Below, one piece after another: positions 22,328 to 33,118 of a DNA stretch of 64,000 nucleotides. Both the position numbers and the translations under genes were made by a program. Under the pieces are notes generated by a model, which saw nothing but the letters and a program-made list of their open reading frames with translations, had not been told where the DNA came from and made no database searches. The stretch is from Echinarachnius parma. Taxonomy: Eukaryota > Echinodermata > Echinoidea > Clypeasteroida > Echinarachniidae. The stretch is from NCBI GenBank assembly GCA_037951105.1, contig JBAMJV010008519.1, positions 1-64,000 of the forward strand, read 5' to 3'. Every line of letters starts with the position of its first letter. Positions within the stretch are counted from its first letter, which is position 1.

Positions 22328-24169
22328 GGTTTTCCCATCCATTTTCAAACAATTGTCATTCAATTTCGATAATTGTTAACTTCAATTTCGTCCCGAGAAA
22401 TCCTGAACTTGCAATTGTTATATACAATTTAGTCATTCATCGTTCAATTTGGTCAATGACCAATCAACTTTAAAATTTGGTCATTCTATTTCGTCATTGT
22501 GCAATGAAAATCGTCCCACCTGGCCAGGGGCGTCGATCACGGGGGGGATGGGGGGGGGGGGGGTATATCCCCCCCAATATTTCAGGTGGGGGGGGGGGGG
22601 GGTGGCCTGTATTATCATCCCCCCCAATATTTGGGGTTCAAAAATATATAATAACATTAGAATTAAGAAGCATAGCCCCCTCTCATGAATGGAAGTTGTT
22701 ACTATTGTCTTCTTTAAACCACTTTTTGATAATGCTAAACTGCCCAAATCCAAAATTTTCCGGGGCTGCGCCCCTGGAACCCCACTTAAGGTTATTTGAC
22801 CCAGTCCCAGCCCTGTACTCATTAAATAGTTTTATTCAGGACTTCTCTCTTGGCAAACTTTCAGGCGATCCTGGCCCACTGTGCGTCTGCGCTTCGCTCA
22901 CTAAAATTGAGCTAACTATTCAATAGATAATTGTATTTCTGGATATTACAAATCCCAAAGCTTCCGGGGGCTTCGCCCCCTGGACCCCCAATAAGCTTTC
23001 CAATGTGGGTATCCCTTGACTTATTCTATTCAGGGTTCCATCAGGATGCTTGCAATCGACAGTATTTGTCTATCAGACTGAAATTCATCCATCCTTGGAC
23101 AGTGCCCTCATAGCAGGAGCTTGCAATGTGCACTTAATAATCTTCCAATCTCTGAACAGCTAAATCAAAAGCCAATTAACTAAAGAATAGTTAACTCTAT
23201 ATTTACATATAGACAACATATTTATATCTGGATATTACAAATCCCAAAGCTTCCGGGGGCTCCGCCCCCTGGACCCCCAATAAGCTTCCCAATATGGGTA
23301 TCCCATGACTGATGCTATTCAGGGTTCCATCAGAATGCTTGCAAATATGTATCTATCAGGCTAAAGTTCATATTGGACAAAGCCCAGCTCATAACATGAT
23401 GCTTGCAATGTACACTTAATAATCTTCCAATTTCTAAACAGCTGAATTCAAAAGCTTTGGGGCCCCCTAACCCCCCCCCCCCCCCCTCAGCCATAAAAAC
23501 CCGGGCACGCTGCTGGGTTGTCGCTTCGCTCCCTCGCCAGAGATGGTCAAAATGACGAATCATCCCCCCCAATGGCGAGAAGAAATCGACGCCCTTGCAC
23601 CTGGCGATTAAATGGGCAATGTTATGTTCGAATTCATCATTGTTCAATCGATTTCAAGAATTTCCCATTCAAATTCGTCCCGTAGCCAATAGATGCATTG
23701 TGAAAATGCCACATTTTCGATTGATTCATAAGCGCTGGGAGTTATCATGACTGAAAATTTTGATAATTTATATGATAGACATTAATTACAACCAACCCAT
23801 GACAATACATCTATATCTCACAACAATCAGCCATAGTGTGATGATTAACAAGATATTTCAACCAAAATTCAATACCATTCACAGCTTGCTATAGTGTGAG
23901 ACGAATTTGAACGAGAAAGAACGAAATCGATCGCAAAATGACGAAATTGATCATCACTTTCTGCCACACAGTCTGCGATTGGACGAAATCGAATTACCTT
24001 TGACTAAAATGTTTATGACATACACGAATTTGATTGGGAACAAACGAAATTGGGTGATAAAAGACGAAATTGAACATGACAAACTGAAAGCCACACATTT
24101 CCGAGACGAAATTGAAGTTAACAATTATCGAAATTGAATGACGATTGTTTGAAAATGGATGGGAAAACC
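22328..24169. mobile_element. TIR element with ~75-bp ends and repeated CAATTTCGTC motifs, split by a hAT
   Basis: Left GGTTTTCCCATCCATTTTC and right GAAAATGGATGGGAAAACC are inverted, and the match continues inward for about 75 bp (TAACTTCAATTTCGTC / GACGAAATTGAAGTTA). Flanks TATA / TATA. Many GACGAAAT / ATTTCGTC motifs occur inside. The hAT 22525-23597 is inserted in it, so the original length was about 760 bp. Confidence 0.8.
22525..23597 (+). mobile_element. hAT-like element with perfect 8-bp duplication CACCTGGC
   Basis: Left CAGGGGCGTCGATCACGG, right AAATCGACGCCCTTG, flanked on both sides by CACCTGGC (22517-22524, 23598-23605). The interior has poly-G/C runs near both ends and a ~289-bp tandem pair (units starting GGATATTACAAATCCC at 22941 and 23230, each with CTTCCGGGGGCT). 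No transposase. Confidence 0.9.
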
Positions 24170-24644
24170 TATATAGTAAAGCCGGATTATGAGGACGGGT
24201 TTATAGCGCTTAATTAATGTGAAAATATCAACCAGTAATAATCAACTTGATTGTTCTTGTTACACCGAATTTTTGATATGATAAGTATCTCAAAATACCG
24301 TTTCAAATTTGTTTACCTGAACAATTTTCACAACAAGTACCAATTCTTACCCCTATTTAAGTGCATAATGCAAACATGCAGTTTAGTGATAGTCCTATAT
24401 AAATGCCTAATAATTCATGATACAATAGTAGCGAAATCTTATTGGGAACTATGATTTAATTATAAATCTAGTCAACAATATAATGCCTGTACAATATTGT
24501 GAACAGCACATGTGACTTTATGCATTGCTTCTGGTTTGTGAAATAATGCTGTTCGATATTCCATCCATTTTGGTTTTCTGATGGCTTGTGTGGTTAAATG
24601 CATTAATGCGCAATTTGAAATTTCTTAATACTCAATAAACTACG
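24170..24644. other. No gene recognised
   Basis: Unique AT-rich sequence between two transposon clusters. Confidence 0.4.
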
Positions 24645-24733
24645 CGCTTTTGAATTTGACACTCAGTTTTTCATTATCTCGCAAAACATTATTTTGTGTA
24701 GCGCCCTCTATACCAAAACATAACGACCCTTTG
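24645..24733 (-). mobile_element. Kolobok/T2-like MITE end fragment
   Basis: TTGACACTCAGTTTTTCATT through TAGCGCCCTCTATACC, then a degenerate end (CGACCCTTTG). Only the last ~90 bp of the family are present. Confidence 0.75.
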
Positions 24734-24767
24734 CTTTACTTCCCGGCTACATTGTGTGCGTGATATT

Positions 24768-25783
24768 TTAAAGGGATAGTTGAGTTGTGGTATAGAGCAT
24801 ACAATTTTAATGACAGAATAAAAATCATCAAAATCGGTTCAGAGACGGCTGAAATATTCATAAATATAACCATTTGTAATTATTGTGGGACGCCACAATA
24901 ATTCAATAATTTTGAACCAGCTGTTGAAAAAAAATGCTTACACTTATCAACAATTTGAATAAGATGTTTTTAAAAAGTTGTTTATGATCTCTCTATTTAA
25001 TCATTATTTTAAAGGGATAGTTGAGTTCTGGTAAAGAGAGTACAGTTTTAGTCAAACTGAATTTTAGTAACCAAAACATGCACCATTACATTACAAACTA
25101 ACAGTTATAACTCCATCATGCTCGAAAGGAATACAAAATTACAAATGACTAAGTAAAAAGCCTGTTATCATTCATAAAGAGCCGTTACAACTCAAGAGGG
25201 CACTCTCTCAAAATTCATTGGTTTGTACCATTTTAAATAAAATGTTGCGCACGTGATGTTTTGTTGAAATAGTGATTCGATAGAGACATAAACAACAACT
25301 ATTTAAAAACCTCTTTTATACATTTATGAAAAGAGGAAGCATTAAACAAAATAATTAACGGCTGGTTCAAAATTCTCTTATAATTGTGGGGCCCCACATT
25401 CATTACAAATTGCTATACTATGTTTATGGATATTTCAGCAATTTATGAACCGATTTTGATCGGAATTTGACACTCAGTTTTTCATTATCTCACAACAAAT
25501 TTGTGGGTGTACCGCCCTCTATACCAAAACTCAACTATCCTTTTAACAAAACATCACATTCAAAATCTTTTTAATTAAAAAAGGGTTGAAACCAATGAGT
25601 TTTTAGAAAACGTCCTCTTGGGTTTTAACGGCTCTTTTTAACTGATGACCGATTTTTTACCTAGTTGTTTGTAATTTTGTATATTCCATTCAAGCATGTT
25701 GGAGTTATAACTATTAATGTAATGTAATGGTTTTGGTTACTCAAATTAAGTTTGACCAAAACTGTACTTTCTATTCCAAAACA
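24768..25783 (+). mobile_element. Kolobok/T2-like MITE (outer, interrupted)
   Basis: Left end TTAAAGGGATAGTTGAGTT; its consensus continues to 25008, is broken by a second copy (25009-25546), and resumes with CAAAACATCACATTC to 25783. The far end has lost its TTAA terminus (CTATTCCAAAACATCG). Confidence 0.85.
25009..25546 (-). mobile_element. Kolobok/T2-like MITE inserted inside another copy
   Basis: TTAAAGGGATAGTTGAGTT to CTCAACTATCCTTTTAA, flanked by TTAA. Removing it restores the ATTATTTTAACAAAACATC sequence of the outer copy, showing directly that one TTAA was duplicated. Confidence 0.9.
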
Positions 25784-26362
25784 TCGATATCGGCAATAAT
25801 ACTATACATGAATTTCATTAATAACTGAATAGCAATATTTAATTTGAAAAAAATCTTTATAAGACAGTCATCATGTTGTATTATTCATCGGATTGTTTTT
25901 AAATGCATAAATGTGTATTGATAAGTATATATACACTGTTAAAACAAGTATTACAAATTGTAATCATATTGGTTAAAATTTCAATCAACCACAGATTACT
26001 ATATGAATCACTCAATTGTGGGTCAAACTTTAATCAACAGCCTGTTGATTAAAATTTAAACTGTGGTTGATTAAAAATTGTAATGGTTTATTGGTTAAAA
26101 CTATTTGCTCAATGTTGGTTACAGTGGTGTTGATTAAACTTTAACAATATGTTGATTAAAACTTTAACCATGTGTTGGTTATAAATGCTTTGTTCAGGGC
26201 TGATTCACATGATGTTGGGTAAACTTACATAGGTCGTTGGTTATAGTTTGAACCATTGTAGGTTAATTCTGTTTTTATTCGCACGATGTTGGTTAAACTT
26301 TCGTGTAGTTTTAACCAATGTTTGCTAATTATGTTTTGATTGACACGATGATGGTTACAATA

Positions 26363-26426
26363 ATGGAGGATGTCGCGAAGACGCTGAGGTAATGGGTGTT
26401 AGGAGGTCTTATCCCCGTGTTTGCAG
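26363..26426 (+). pseudogene. SAM-like first-exon remnant, left copy
   Basis: ATG then MEDVAKTLR, a TAA stop, and GGLIPVFA before a consensus donor (TTTGCAG|GTAAGA), phase 1. Homologous to 27332-27395. The pattern V-x-x-L-x-x-LGF-x-x-LIP-x-F resembles the start of SAM domains. Family call is inference. Confidence 0.35.
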
Positions 26427-26492
26427 GTAAGAAATTATTTTAATTTTATTATCATCAATTCTAAGATTGTAAGGAAGAAGTGAAATAACTTA

Positions 26493-26537
26493 TTTTAATT
26501 TGAGCAAGAACCTAATAGGTTCTTGCTCAAATTAAAA
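26493..26537. repeat. Perfect 21-bp-arm hairpin with a 3-nt loop
   Basis: TTTTAATTTGAGCAAGAACC followed by T, then AAT, then the exact reverse complement. The same GGTTCTTGCTCAAATTAAA occurs once at the mirrored position (~27250-27270), so the hairpin arose by local duplication-inversion. Confidence 0.9.
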
Positions 26538-27331
26538 ACGATTTGTAGCTCAACCAGTAACGGATCACCTACCCAAATTGCATGCATGTGAATCAAAACG
26601 TGGTTAACCAACCGTGGTCAAAACTGTAATCAACAACACACGTAACTTTAACCAACATCGTGTCGATCAAAACAAAAGTAACCGACAATGGTTAAAACTG
26701 TAACCAATCCACTTACGTGGGTTGTTGATGACAGTTTTAACCAATGTTGGTTAACCATGTTTTGATGTCTTGTCTTGTTAATACTGCATAAATCGCCTCA
26801 AGATAGTGGCTATAACCTATAAAATGCAGGCCTTCCTGCAATCAAGGCTTGGCACTAGATTTCTGCTTTTTCAAGCCATTACGTTTCACTAAGTTAGCCG
26901 TGAGCTCCACCACGGTGGAAATCAACTCAACCATATTAATAGCTTTCGTCAACATTCCATGCCCTGTTAACTGCCCCCCGAGACCTAGTGGTATTATAGA
27001 GATAATCTCCTCCGGTTACACGCAGTAAACCGATAAGAACGGTGTAAACGGTGATAAAATTCTACTAGAGGCACGAATCTCTCAACCTCTCCTCAGGCCT
27101 GAGAAGCGGTTATTTTCTAATTTGGGTGAAACGTAATGCAGATCCTTAAAATTTATTAAAGCATGTTGATTCACATGCATGCAATTCGGGTAGATGATCC
27201 GCCCGTGATCCGTTACTGGTTGAGCTACAGCCTACGGGACACAAATCATGTTTAATTTGAGCAAGAACCTTATTTCACTTCTTCCTTACAATCCTAGAAT
27301 TGATGACAATATAATTACAATAATTTCTTAC

Positions 27332-27395
27332 CTGCAAACGCGGGGATAAGAGCTCCAAACCCCAATTTCCTGAGCGTCTTCGCAACACCCTCCTT
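27332..27395 (-). pseudogene. SAM-like first-exon remnant, right (inverted) copy
   Basis: Minus strand: GVAKTLRKLGFGALIPAFAG up to a donor CAG|GTAAG at 27327-27331. No internal stop, but the ATG of the left copy is AAG here. Both copies are therefore broken, in different places. A longer open frame in another phase (to 27639) also spans it and is not preferred. Confidence 0.35.
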
Positions 27396-27718
27396 TTTGT
27401 TCCACGCATATATGCACGGTACGTACTGTACAGGTACGTAACATACATACAATGCAAAGCCGTGTATTGTGTGTGTCGTGCGATCGCAAACATTTTAGTG
27501 TACAAATTATGTTCGCGATGCGCGCTTCGTGATCCGTTGGGTCACGTATTACCAGTCCGGGAGGCGAATTTGCGTTTCCCAAACCATTCAGCAACTCCTT
27601 CATTTGTCCTTGTGAATTAGCGACTTGGTCAGAGACCACGCATACCCGAAATTTCCGACTTGTATAATTTCGAACATTTAGTCGAGTGCCGAACGAATAG
27701 CAAATACAAAAATTATTG

Positions 27719-27790
27719 TACCAAGGTCGGATTCGAACCAGGGAGCTCTAGCGTATCAATCTAACTCTCTATCCACGGAGCTATTTCGGA
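27719..27790 (-). tRNA. Degenerate tRNA-like sequence (pseudo-tRNA or SINE head)
   Basis: Minus strand: ATAGCTCCGTGGATAGAG (A-box-like) and CTGGTTCGAATCC (B-box-like). The anticodon loop would read TTGATAC (GAT, Ile), but the acceptor, anticodon and T stems have several mismatches. Not a functional tRNA by eye. Confidence 0.45.
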
Positions 27791-27861
27791 TTGCTTGATT
27801 GGTGTTGGTTTTTAAGGATATATATACCCTAACACTAACCCTTACCCTAGCCCTAATGTTG

Positions 27862-28020
27862 GTGGCTATAGGTCAGATTTAGTGGCTATAGGTCAGATTT
27901 AGTGGCTACAGATCATATTTAGTGGCTATAGGTCAGATTTAGTGGCTACAGATCAGATTTAGTGGCTATAGGTCAGATTTAGTGGATATTTAAGTCATAT
28001 TTAGTGGCTATAAGTCTATT
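27862..28020. repeat. 20-bp minisatellite
   Basis: About eight units of AGTGGCTATAGGTCAGATTT with small variants (GGCTACAGATCA). A short CCCTAA-like stretch precedes it. Confidence 0.9.
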
Positions 28021-28134
28021 TATAACTCGAATTGAATACGCGCGCTTTGTCTCCATTCAAGTCGCCCGATTCCAATTAAACGGGCATATCTAATGCGTTA
28101 GTGCCATAGCTGAATAGTTTGGGAATCACAAACT

Positions 28135-28577
28135 CGCGTCCGGGAGACGTATATTTTTTTTACACCATTGTTCGACCATGTTCGTTCAAAACGCGCTGGT
28201 AAGCCAAGACTAGCGCCTACTGTATGCGACTAGCGCCTGCTGTGTGCGATACAATTTCTATGCACAAAAGCCTAGCCATTTTCTCAATAAAATCGTAGTT
28301 TCACACACCATGGTGACTGTGAGTGCATACGCCTAGATGAATATTCCAAGTCTCATCGTCGTGGTCGTAGTCCGCATCGAGATCGGCCACTAATTAATGG
28401 TCACCCTCGCCCTTGGACTTGTCTTCGCTAGATCGATATCGCAGAGTCGCAGAGTATAATGCATATAAATTATATGGCATACCGCAGGCTCTAGTCTTGG
28501 CTAACCAGCGCGTTTTGGGCCCGTTTTGAGCGAACATGGTCGAACAGTGGTGTAAAAAAAATATACGCGTCCGGGAG
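28135..28577. repeat. Inverted repeat within the 2.9-kb element
   Basis: CACCATTGTTCGACCATGTT / AACATGGTCGAACAGTGGTG and GCGCTGGTAAGCCAAGACTAG / CTAGTCTTGGCTAACCAGCG enclose about 280 bp. Confidence 0.8.
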
Positions 28578-28913
28578 GGGGCAATCACTCTGTGGGAATT
28601 TTGATGTAATCAATGCTTGGTTACAACGTTTGCCAACGACTTGGACATAACCAACAAAGATTAAAAGGAACAGATTTCATCAACACTGTTTTTAACCAAC
28701 GCAAGATTAAAAGTAAATTTTAATAAACAATACATATAACCACCGTTGAGCGTTTTTTAATCAACAATTTTTAACCCGTAGTTTTGTAATACTTGTTTTA
28801 ACGGCTTTTTTGCATTCATCTAACGAAATAATATCTTGTTCATCTTTGAAACATTTTCTAGTGGTTATCGAGAACAAAATTGAACGACGTATCGGACGCA
28901 TAGCTGACCTACA

Positions 28914-29190
28914 ATGGCTGGGATAGGCGACGCAAAATTGTTGGAGATTGCCCAAGCTATCGGTGACAACGAAAAACTACCGAAGCTCGGTATCAAACTG
29001 GGCTTCAAAAAGCAACAAGTCAATCAATATCAGGCGACAAACCGGGAAGGGGGTAAAGTAGGGTCGAAAGGCACCGAGAACCTACTCCAGTCGTGGAAGG
29101 AAGGAGTCGAGAAGAAGGACCAAAGGCCAACACTTAAAGCAGCGCTCGTATCCGTCGGTTTGAAGGAAATTTCTGAAATGATCGGGAAAC
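28914..29190 (+). CDS. Gene B exon: death domain
   Basis: From ATG: MAGIGDAKLLEIAQAIGDNE, LGIKLGFKKQQVNQYQATNR, NLLQSWKEG, TLKAALVSVGLKEISEMIGK, then donor AAAC|GTGAGC in phase 1. This is a death domain clearly homologous to gene A (GISDAKLLEIADEIG; GFQATNRDGG; LLLAWKKE). Death domains mediate homotypic adaptor assembly in apoptosis and immunity. An acceptor (ATTTTCTAG) lies at 28853-28861, and the first 52 bases of the exon are alignable with gene A, but they carry small indels and an in-frame TGA at 28905-28907. Translation therefore can only start at the ATG at 28914 in this allele. Gene A reads about 20 residues further upstream without a stop. No 5' exon was found. Confidence 0.7.
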
Positions 29191-29255
29191 GTGAGCAAAT
29201 TTCGCATATTTTGTTGGACATTATTTTTTTTAATTGTCTCAAATTGTCAAAACGA

Positions 29256-29815
29256 TTAAAGGGATAGTTGAGTTCTGGTAAGGAGAGTACAGTTTTGGTG
29301 AAACTGAATTTTAGTAACCAAAACCTGCATCATTACATTACAAACTAATAGTTATAACTAGAATGGAACACAACATTACAAATGACGTAGTAAAGATCAT
29401 GTTATCATTCAAAAAGGGCCGTTAAAACGTAAGAGGGCGCTCTCTAAACACTCATCGGTTTCAACCATTTTGAATAAAATATTGTGCATGTGATGTTTTG
29501 TTGAAATAGTGATTAGATAGAGAAATAACCAACAACTATTTAAATACCTATTTTGTAACTTTTTGAAAAGAGGAAGCATTTTTTTGAATTTTTAACAGCT
29601 GGTTCAAAATTCTCTAATAAACCTGGGGCCCCAGCTTTATTACAAATTGTTATATTTATGGATATTTCAGTCGTCTCTGAACCGATTTTGATCAAACAAA
29701 GATGATTTTATTAGTTAAATATTATGCTCTTTCAAATTTTACACTCAGTTTTTCATTATCTCACAAAAAAAAGTAGTCTAGCGCCCTCTCTACCAAAACT
29801 CAACTATCTCTTTAA
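29256..29815 (-). mobile_element. Kolobok/T2-like MITE in gene B intron
   Basis: TTAAAGGGATAGTTGAGTT to CAACTATCTCTTTAA, TTAA at both ends, nearly identical to 10145-10694. It begins 66 bp after the donor of the death-domain exon. Confidence 0.9.
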
Positions 29816-29869
29816 TCCCGAATAGTTTTCATTTATACAAGTAATGTTATTACATGTACTACTAATACT

Positions 29870-29873
29870 AGTG

Positions 29874-29936
<63 letters not shown>

Positions 29937-29993
29937 GTAGTAGTACTACTACTACTACTAGTGACTACTAATATATTACTACTACTACTACTA
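29870..29993. repeat. (TAC)n microsatellite
   Basis: TAC triplets, with a short TAG inversion at 29935-29945, immediately before the end of the CACAC-type element. Confidence 0.95.
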
Positions 29994-30185
29994 CACACTA
30001 AGAAAAAATGGGTCAATCTTACACCTATATAGGTGCAAACCGTTGCCACACTGGGAGCACCTATATGAGTGCAAAACTTCACCTTTTGGTAAAGGTTCAA
30101 ATTTAATCCTTCACCGTTTGCAGTTTGAGGGTGCAATATTGTGTATTTAGGAAAAGGTGCAGAATTGCACCTAAAATAAATACGT

Positions 30186-30250
30186 AGATGTAAGTGTAAG
30201 TGTAAATTTAAGTGTAAGTGTTAATGTAAGTGTAAGTGTAAATATATTAA
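30186..30250. repeat. TGTAAG hexamer minisatellite
   Basis: About ten imperfect GTAAGT units within the CACAC-type element. Confidence 0.8.
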
Positions 30251-30339
30251 GTTAAAGGTGCACAGTTGCACCAGTGTGGTGCAACATTGCACCTTTGATT
30301 TAAGTGTAAAGATGCACCAAAAAAGGTTAAAAGTTGAAC

Positions 30340-31784
30340 ACCCCTTTCCTGCGAGTGCATGTGTGTATTGTCCTATCATCCTAGTCATAATAACCTAAGA
30401 CATAACCTATACATACTTTGCCCTAAGCTATATATCTATCATTCCTAACCATCGGTCCTTGTTCACGTTTAGCTTATAAGCAGGTTACAACACGATGTAT
30501 GTTTTTTAGTGGTTAGTAATTAAACACAGACGTTAAAACGGTATCGCCTTAATTAATTCCCGCCCAAAATGGTTCACAAGTGTAATTTTCACTAAATTGA
30601 ATTACAAATCCATTCTGATAATTATTTCACAAAATAACGAGATTATGAACAGATTTAATGTTCGTTTTGCAAAAGCACAAACTAGCACATGAATATTCAT
30701 GAACATGTTACAAATTACTGCAAATCGTGTGGATTTATTTGTATCCAATGTCAACAACAAAAGAATATGCTTTTTAACAGACCTGGGTAGTAAAATAAAC
30801 AACATGTGCCGTTATATAATTAAACAGGATTGCTGTAAAGATGTGTAAATACAAAATATGGGACAGTCGTAGCTCGTAGCCTCGTAGGTAGTACGAGAAC
30901 ACCGTTTATTAACATTGAATGTGGGTAATTGTAATAAAATATTATTTCTTATAAACTAACAGGATTTTTGTTATTTTACAGGTAAGATCTGAAACATTGA
31001 TAACGGTGAAAAGATCTAATGTTAATGGCAAATAAACCGAATAATTGTACAGTTAATTTTGACAGTGTAGCTGATGACCCAACATTTGTGTAGGACGTCA
31101 TATTACAGTTAAATACTCTAACCATTGCAACCATTTCAACAAAACACATGCAAATACTGTAATTAAAATATTTATATCGATTCTAAATTTCTAACACAAG
31201 ATGCGCCGCTTTGCACATCACATGTGTCTGTGTGTAAAACTTTAATGCAAGACTAACAGCCCCTTCATTGAATAACCAACTGAAACTATACAATTCTATG
31301 GATTTCGCACCTTGTTTGTATCTAGCAAGGTGTTTTAGGTGTCAACAGCATAATAACGCATTTTTTTTTATCGAATCTGCTTTTGTTTGTTTCCTTATAT
31401 TGAACGAATTCGAAGAAGACTTCTCTTTTGTAACAAAATGTAAATATTCCTGGGTTTGATGGTCCAACATCATAAACAATGTTATTCAAACAAATCCGGT
31501 CAATAGACCGTCCAGCGGTGACCTCGAGTCGAACTGTTCAATTGATATAAATGCGATTCAATACGTATACAAAATCGTACACAAATCAGCTGTTGCTGTG
31601 ACGGACAAACCTGAAAAGCCTTTCAAATTGCCATGAGCAACCATTGATGAAAGGCTACGCATGAACTGGTCTTTATAGATCATCGAATTAATGATGTCGC
31701 ATTATTTTATTATTACTCCGGTTATACTGTATACTCTGCATTGTCAATCATGCACCTTCCGTTGTATAGGAACAAAACCAAGAA
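30340..31784. other. Interior of the CACAC-type element; no gene recognised
   Basis: AT-rich DNA with no domain seen on either strand. Confidence 0.5.
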
Positions 31785-31885
31785 TAGTGGGTCTTTGTAC
31801 TTTAGCAAAAATTCACCTAAATAAGTGCACAAAATGGTGCAATGTTACTCCTTTGCCAAGTCTGCACATTTCGCCGTTACTTTGC
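31785..31885. mobile_element. Extra right-end-like block of the CACAC-type family
   Basis: ACTTTAGCAAAAATTCACC, AAAATGGTGCAATGTTACTC and GTTACTTTGCACC match 35030-35120. The terminal CCATTTTTTC is missing. Confidence 0.6.
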
Positions 31886-31970
31886 ACCTTGTTTGATTCT
31901 CGCTTGGTAGCTTATCACGCAAATGACCATTCAAAGAGGCTGTAGCGAATCTACGTGTGAAGAAGAACTA

Positions 31971-32607
31971 CACTGGGCCCAAAAAGAAACTTATATTTTT
32001 TCACATGATCATATCTTAAAATCCTGTCCATCAAAATCAACCAAAATGACACACCGGATTCCTTAAATACTCTACTCTAAACACATGTCAGTGGCCAAGC
32101 AGTTGCCCAACTGACACAACCGCAAAAAGCACTGACATGGAACGGCTTCCGGGACTACATGTCACAGTATAAGGGACAAATCGCCTGTTAATGCACACAC
32201 TCAGAGCAGCTCTACAGGAAGAGAGGAACAATCTCCCCAAGCCTGCATCAGAAACCTGGTGGACATCACGCGTAGGAGATGCACTGAATGATTCCAATCA
32301 CATGGTGGACACACCCACTATTGATGTCTGTGTTTGGGTAACTGACATTACCTTCATTTCAATTTGTTTTGACTTCCTCATCTGCCTTAAACTCTGTAGC
32401 CGAAATGTCCAGACTGTGACATGTGATACAGCTGACGGTTCCATGCCAGTTCATTTTTCAGTTCTGTCAGTGAGGTAACCGTTTGGATATTGACATGTCA
32501 TCGGAGTAGGGTATTTAAGCAATCCCGTGTGTCATTTTAGTTACTTTTGATGGACAGATTTTCAAAATATGTCCATGTGAAAAATAAGTTTCTTTTTGGG
32601 CCCAGTG
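31971..32607 (+). mobile_element. Tc1/mariner-like element
   Basis: Ends CACTGGGCCCAAAAAGAAAC and GTTTCTTTTTGGGCCCAGTG, flanked by TA on both sides. The inverted repeat continues imperfectly for ~120 bp (TGACACACCGGATT / AATCCCGTGTGTCA). It retains a decayed C-terminal transposase segment (32212-32324). Known: Tc1/mariner elements insert at TA. Confidence 0.85.
32212..32324 (+). pseudogene. Tc1/mariner transposase C-terminal remnant
   Basis: Reads LQEERNNLP, shifts one base, then QACIRNLVDITRRRCTE, a stop, and FQSHGGHTHY. The order matches the C-terminal RRC...GGHT/H-Y region of Tc1-type transposases. One frameshift and one stop make it non-functional, and the DDE core is absent. Confidence 0.6.
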
Positions 32608-32834
32608 TATTTTCATATTACGTTACTGCCAATTTCTCTGTTTTTTTTCAAATCCCTGCATAGCTACTATTTCACGCAAGAACCAATAGAGCAGTGATGT
32701 AAATCAACAATTTTGCCTTTACACGCAAAATACATGTGTTTTCTCTCCGTGAGTGTATTTATCTCGGACCCTGTAATTGGTTGATAGCCTTGCTGTGGCC
32801 GTAGTTGTCATTAATATGTTTTTACAGACCCATC

Positions 32835-33018
32835 CAGTGGCGGATCTACGGGGGGGGGGGGGGGGGGGGGGGGGTTAGGGGGTTTAAACCCCCCCTTGGA
32901 AAATGCGATGTGCATAGAAAAAACGCCATCATGATTGTGTCCAGACCCACACAGTATCCGCATCGTCTTTGGGTCAACCCCCCCCCCCCCCCTTAGCAAA
33001 AAGCTAGATCCGCCCCTG
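32835..33018. mobile_element. 184-bp CAGTGGCGGATC element with 5-bp duplication CCATC
   Basis: Left CAGTGGCGGATCTACGG, right AGCTAGATCCGCCCCTG; CCATC on both sides. Contains TTAGGGGGTTTAAACCCCC and G/C runs. Fits hAT-type ends with a 5-bp (hAT5-like) target duplication. Confidence 0.75.
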
Positions 33019-33118
33019 CCATCTAATTCTTTTCAAGATTATATTAAAAATAAGATTGGCACATATTCATTCAAAACCATAAGGGTATACATTCATAATA
33101 GTGCATGATATATTTGAT

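Larger units (their letters stand above)
25934..28805. mobile_element. 2.9-kb TIR element rich in TTGGTTAAAA motifs, CACTA-like left end
   Basis: Left CACTGTTAAAACAAGTATTA (25934); right GTAATACTTGTTTTAACGGC (to 28805). Dozens of GTTGGTTAAA / TTTAACCAAC motifs sit subterminally. Known: EnSpm/CACTA elements begin CACTR and carry subterminal repeats; the assignment is tentative because the right terminus is CCGTT, not CACTG. Inside are two inverted ~230-bp blocks (26350-26600, 27170-27400) each bearing an exon-like remnant, a tRNA-like segment, a 20-bp minisatellite and another inverted pair. Ends 56 bp before the gene B exon. Confidence 0.6.

Noticed and set aside
27825-27860. Telomere-like CCCTAA stretch
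   Set aside because: Only about five imperfect units, next to a minisatellite inside a transposon; not a telomere.
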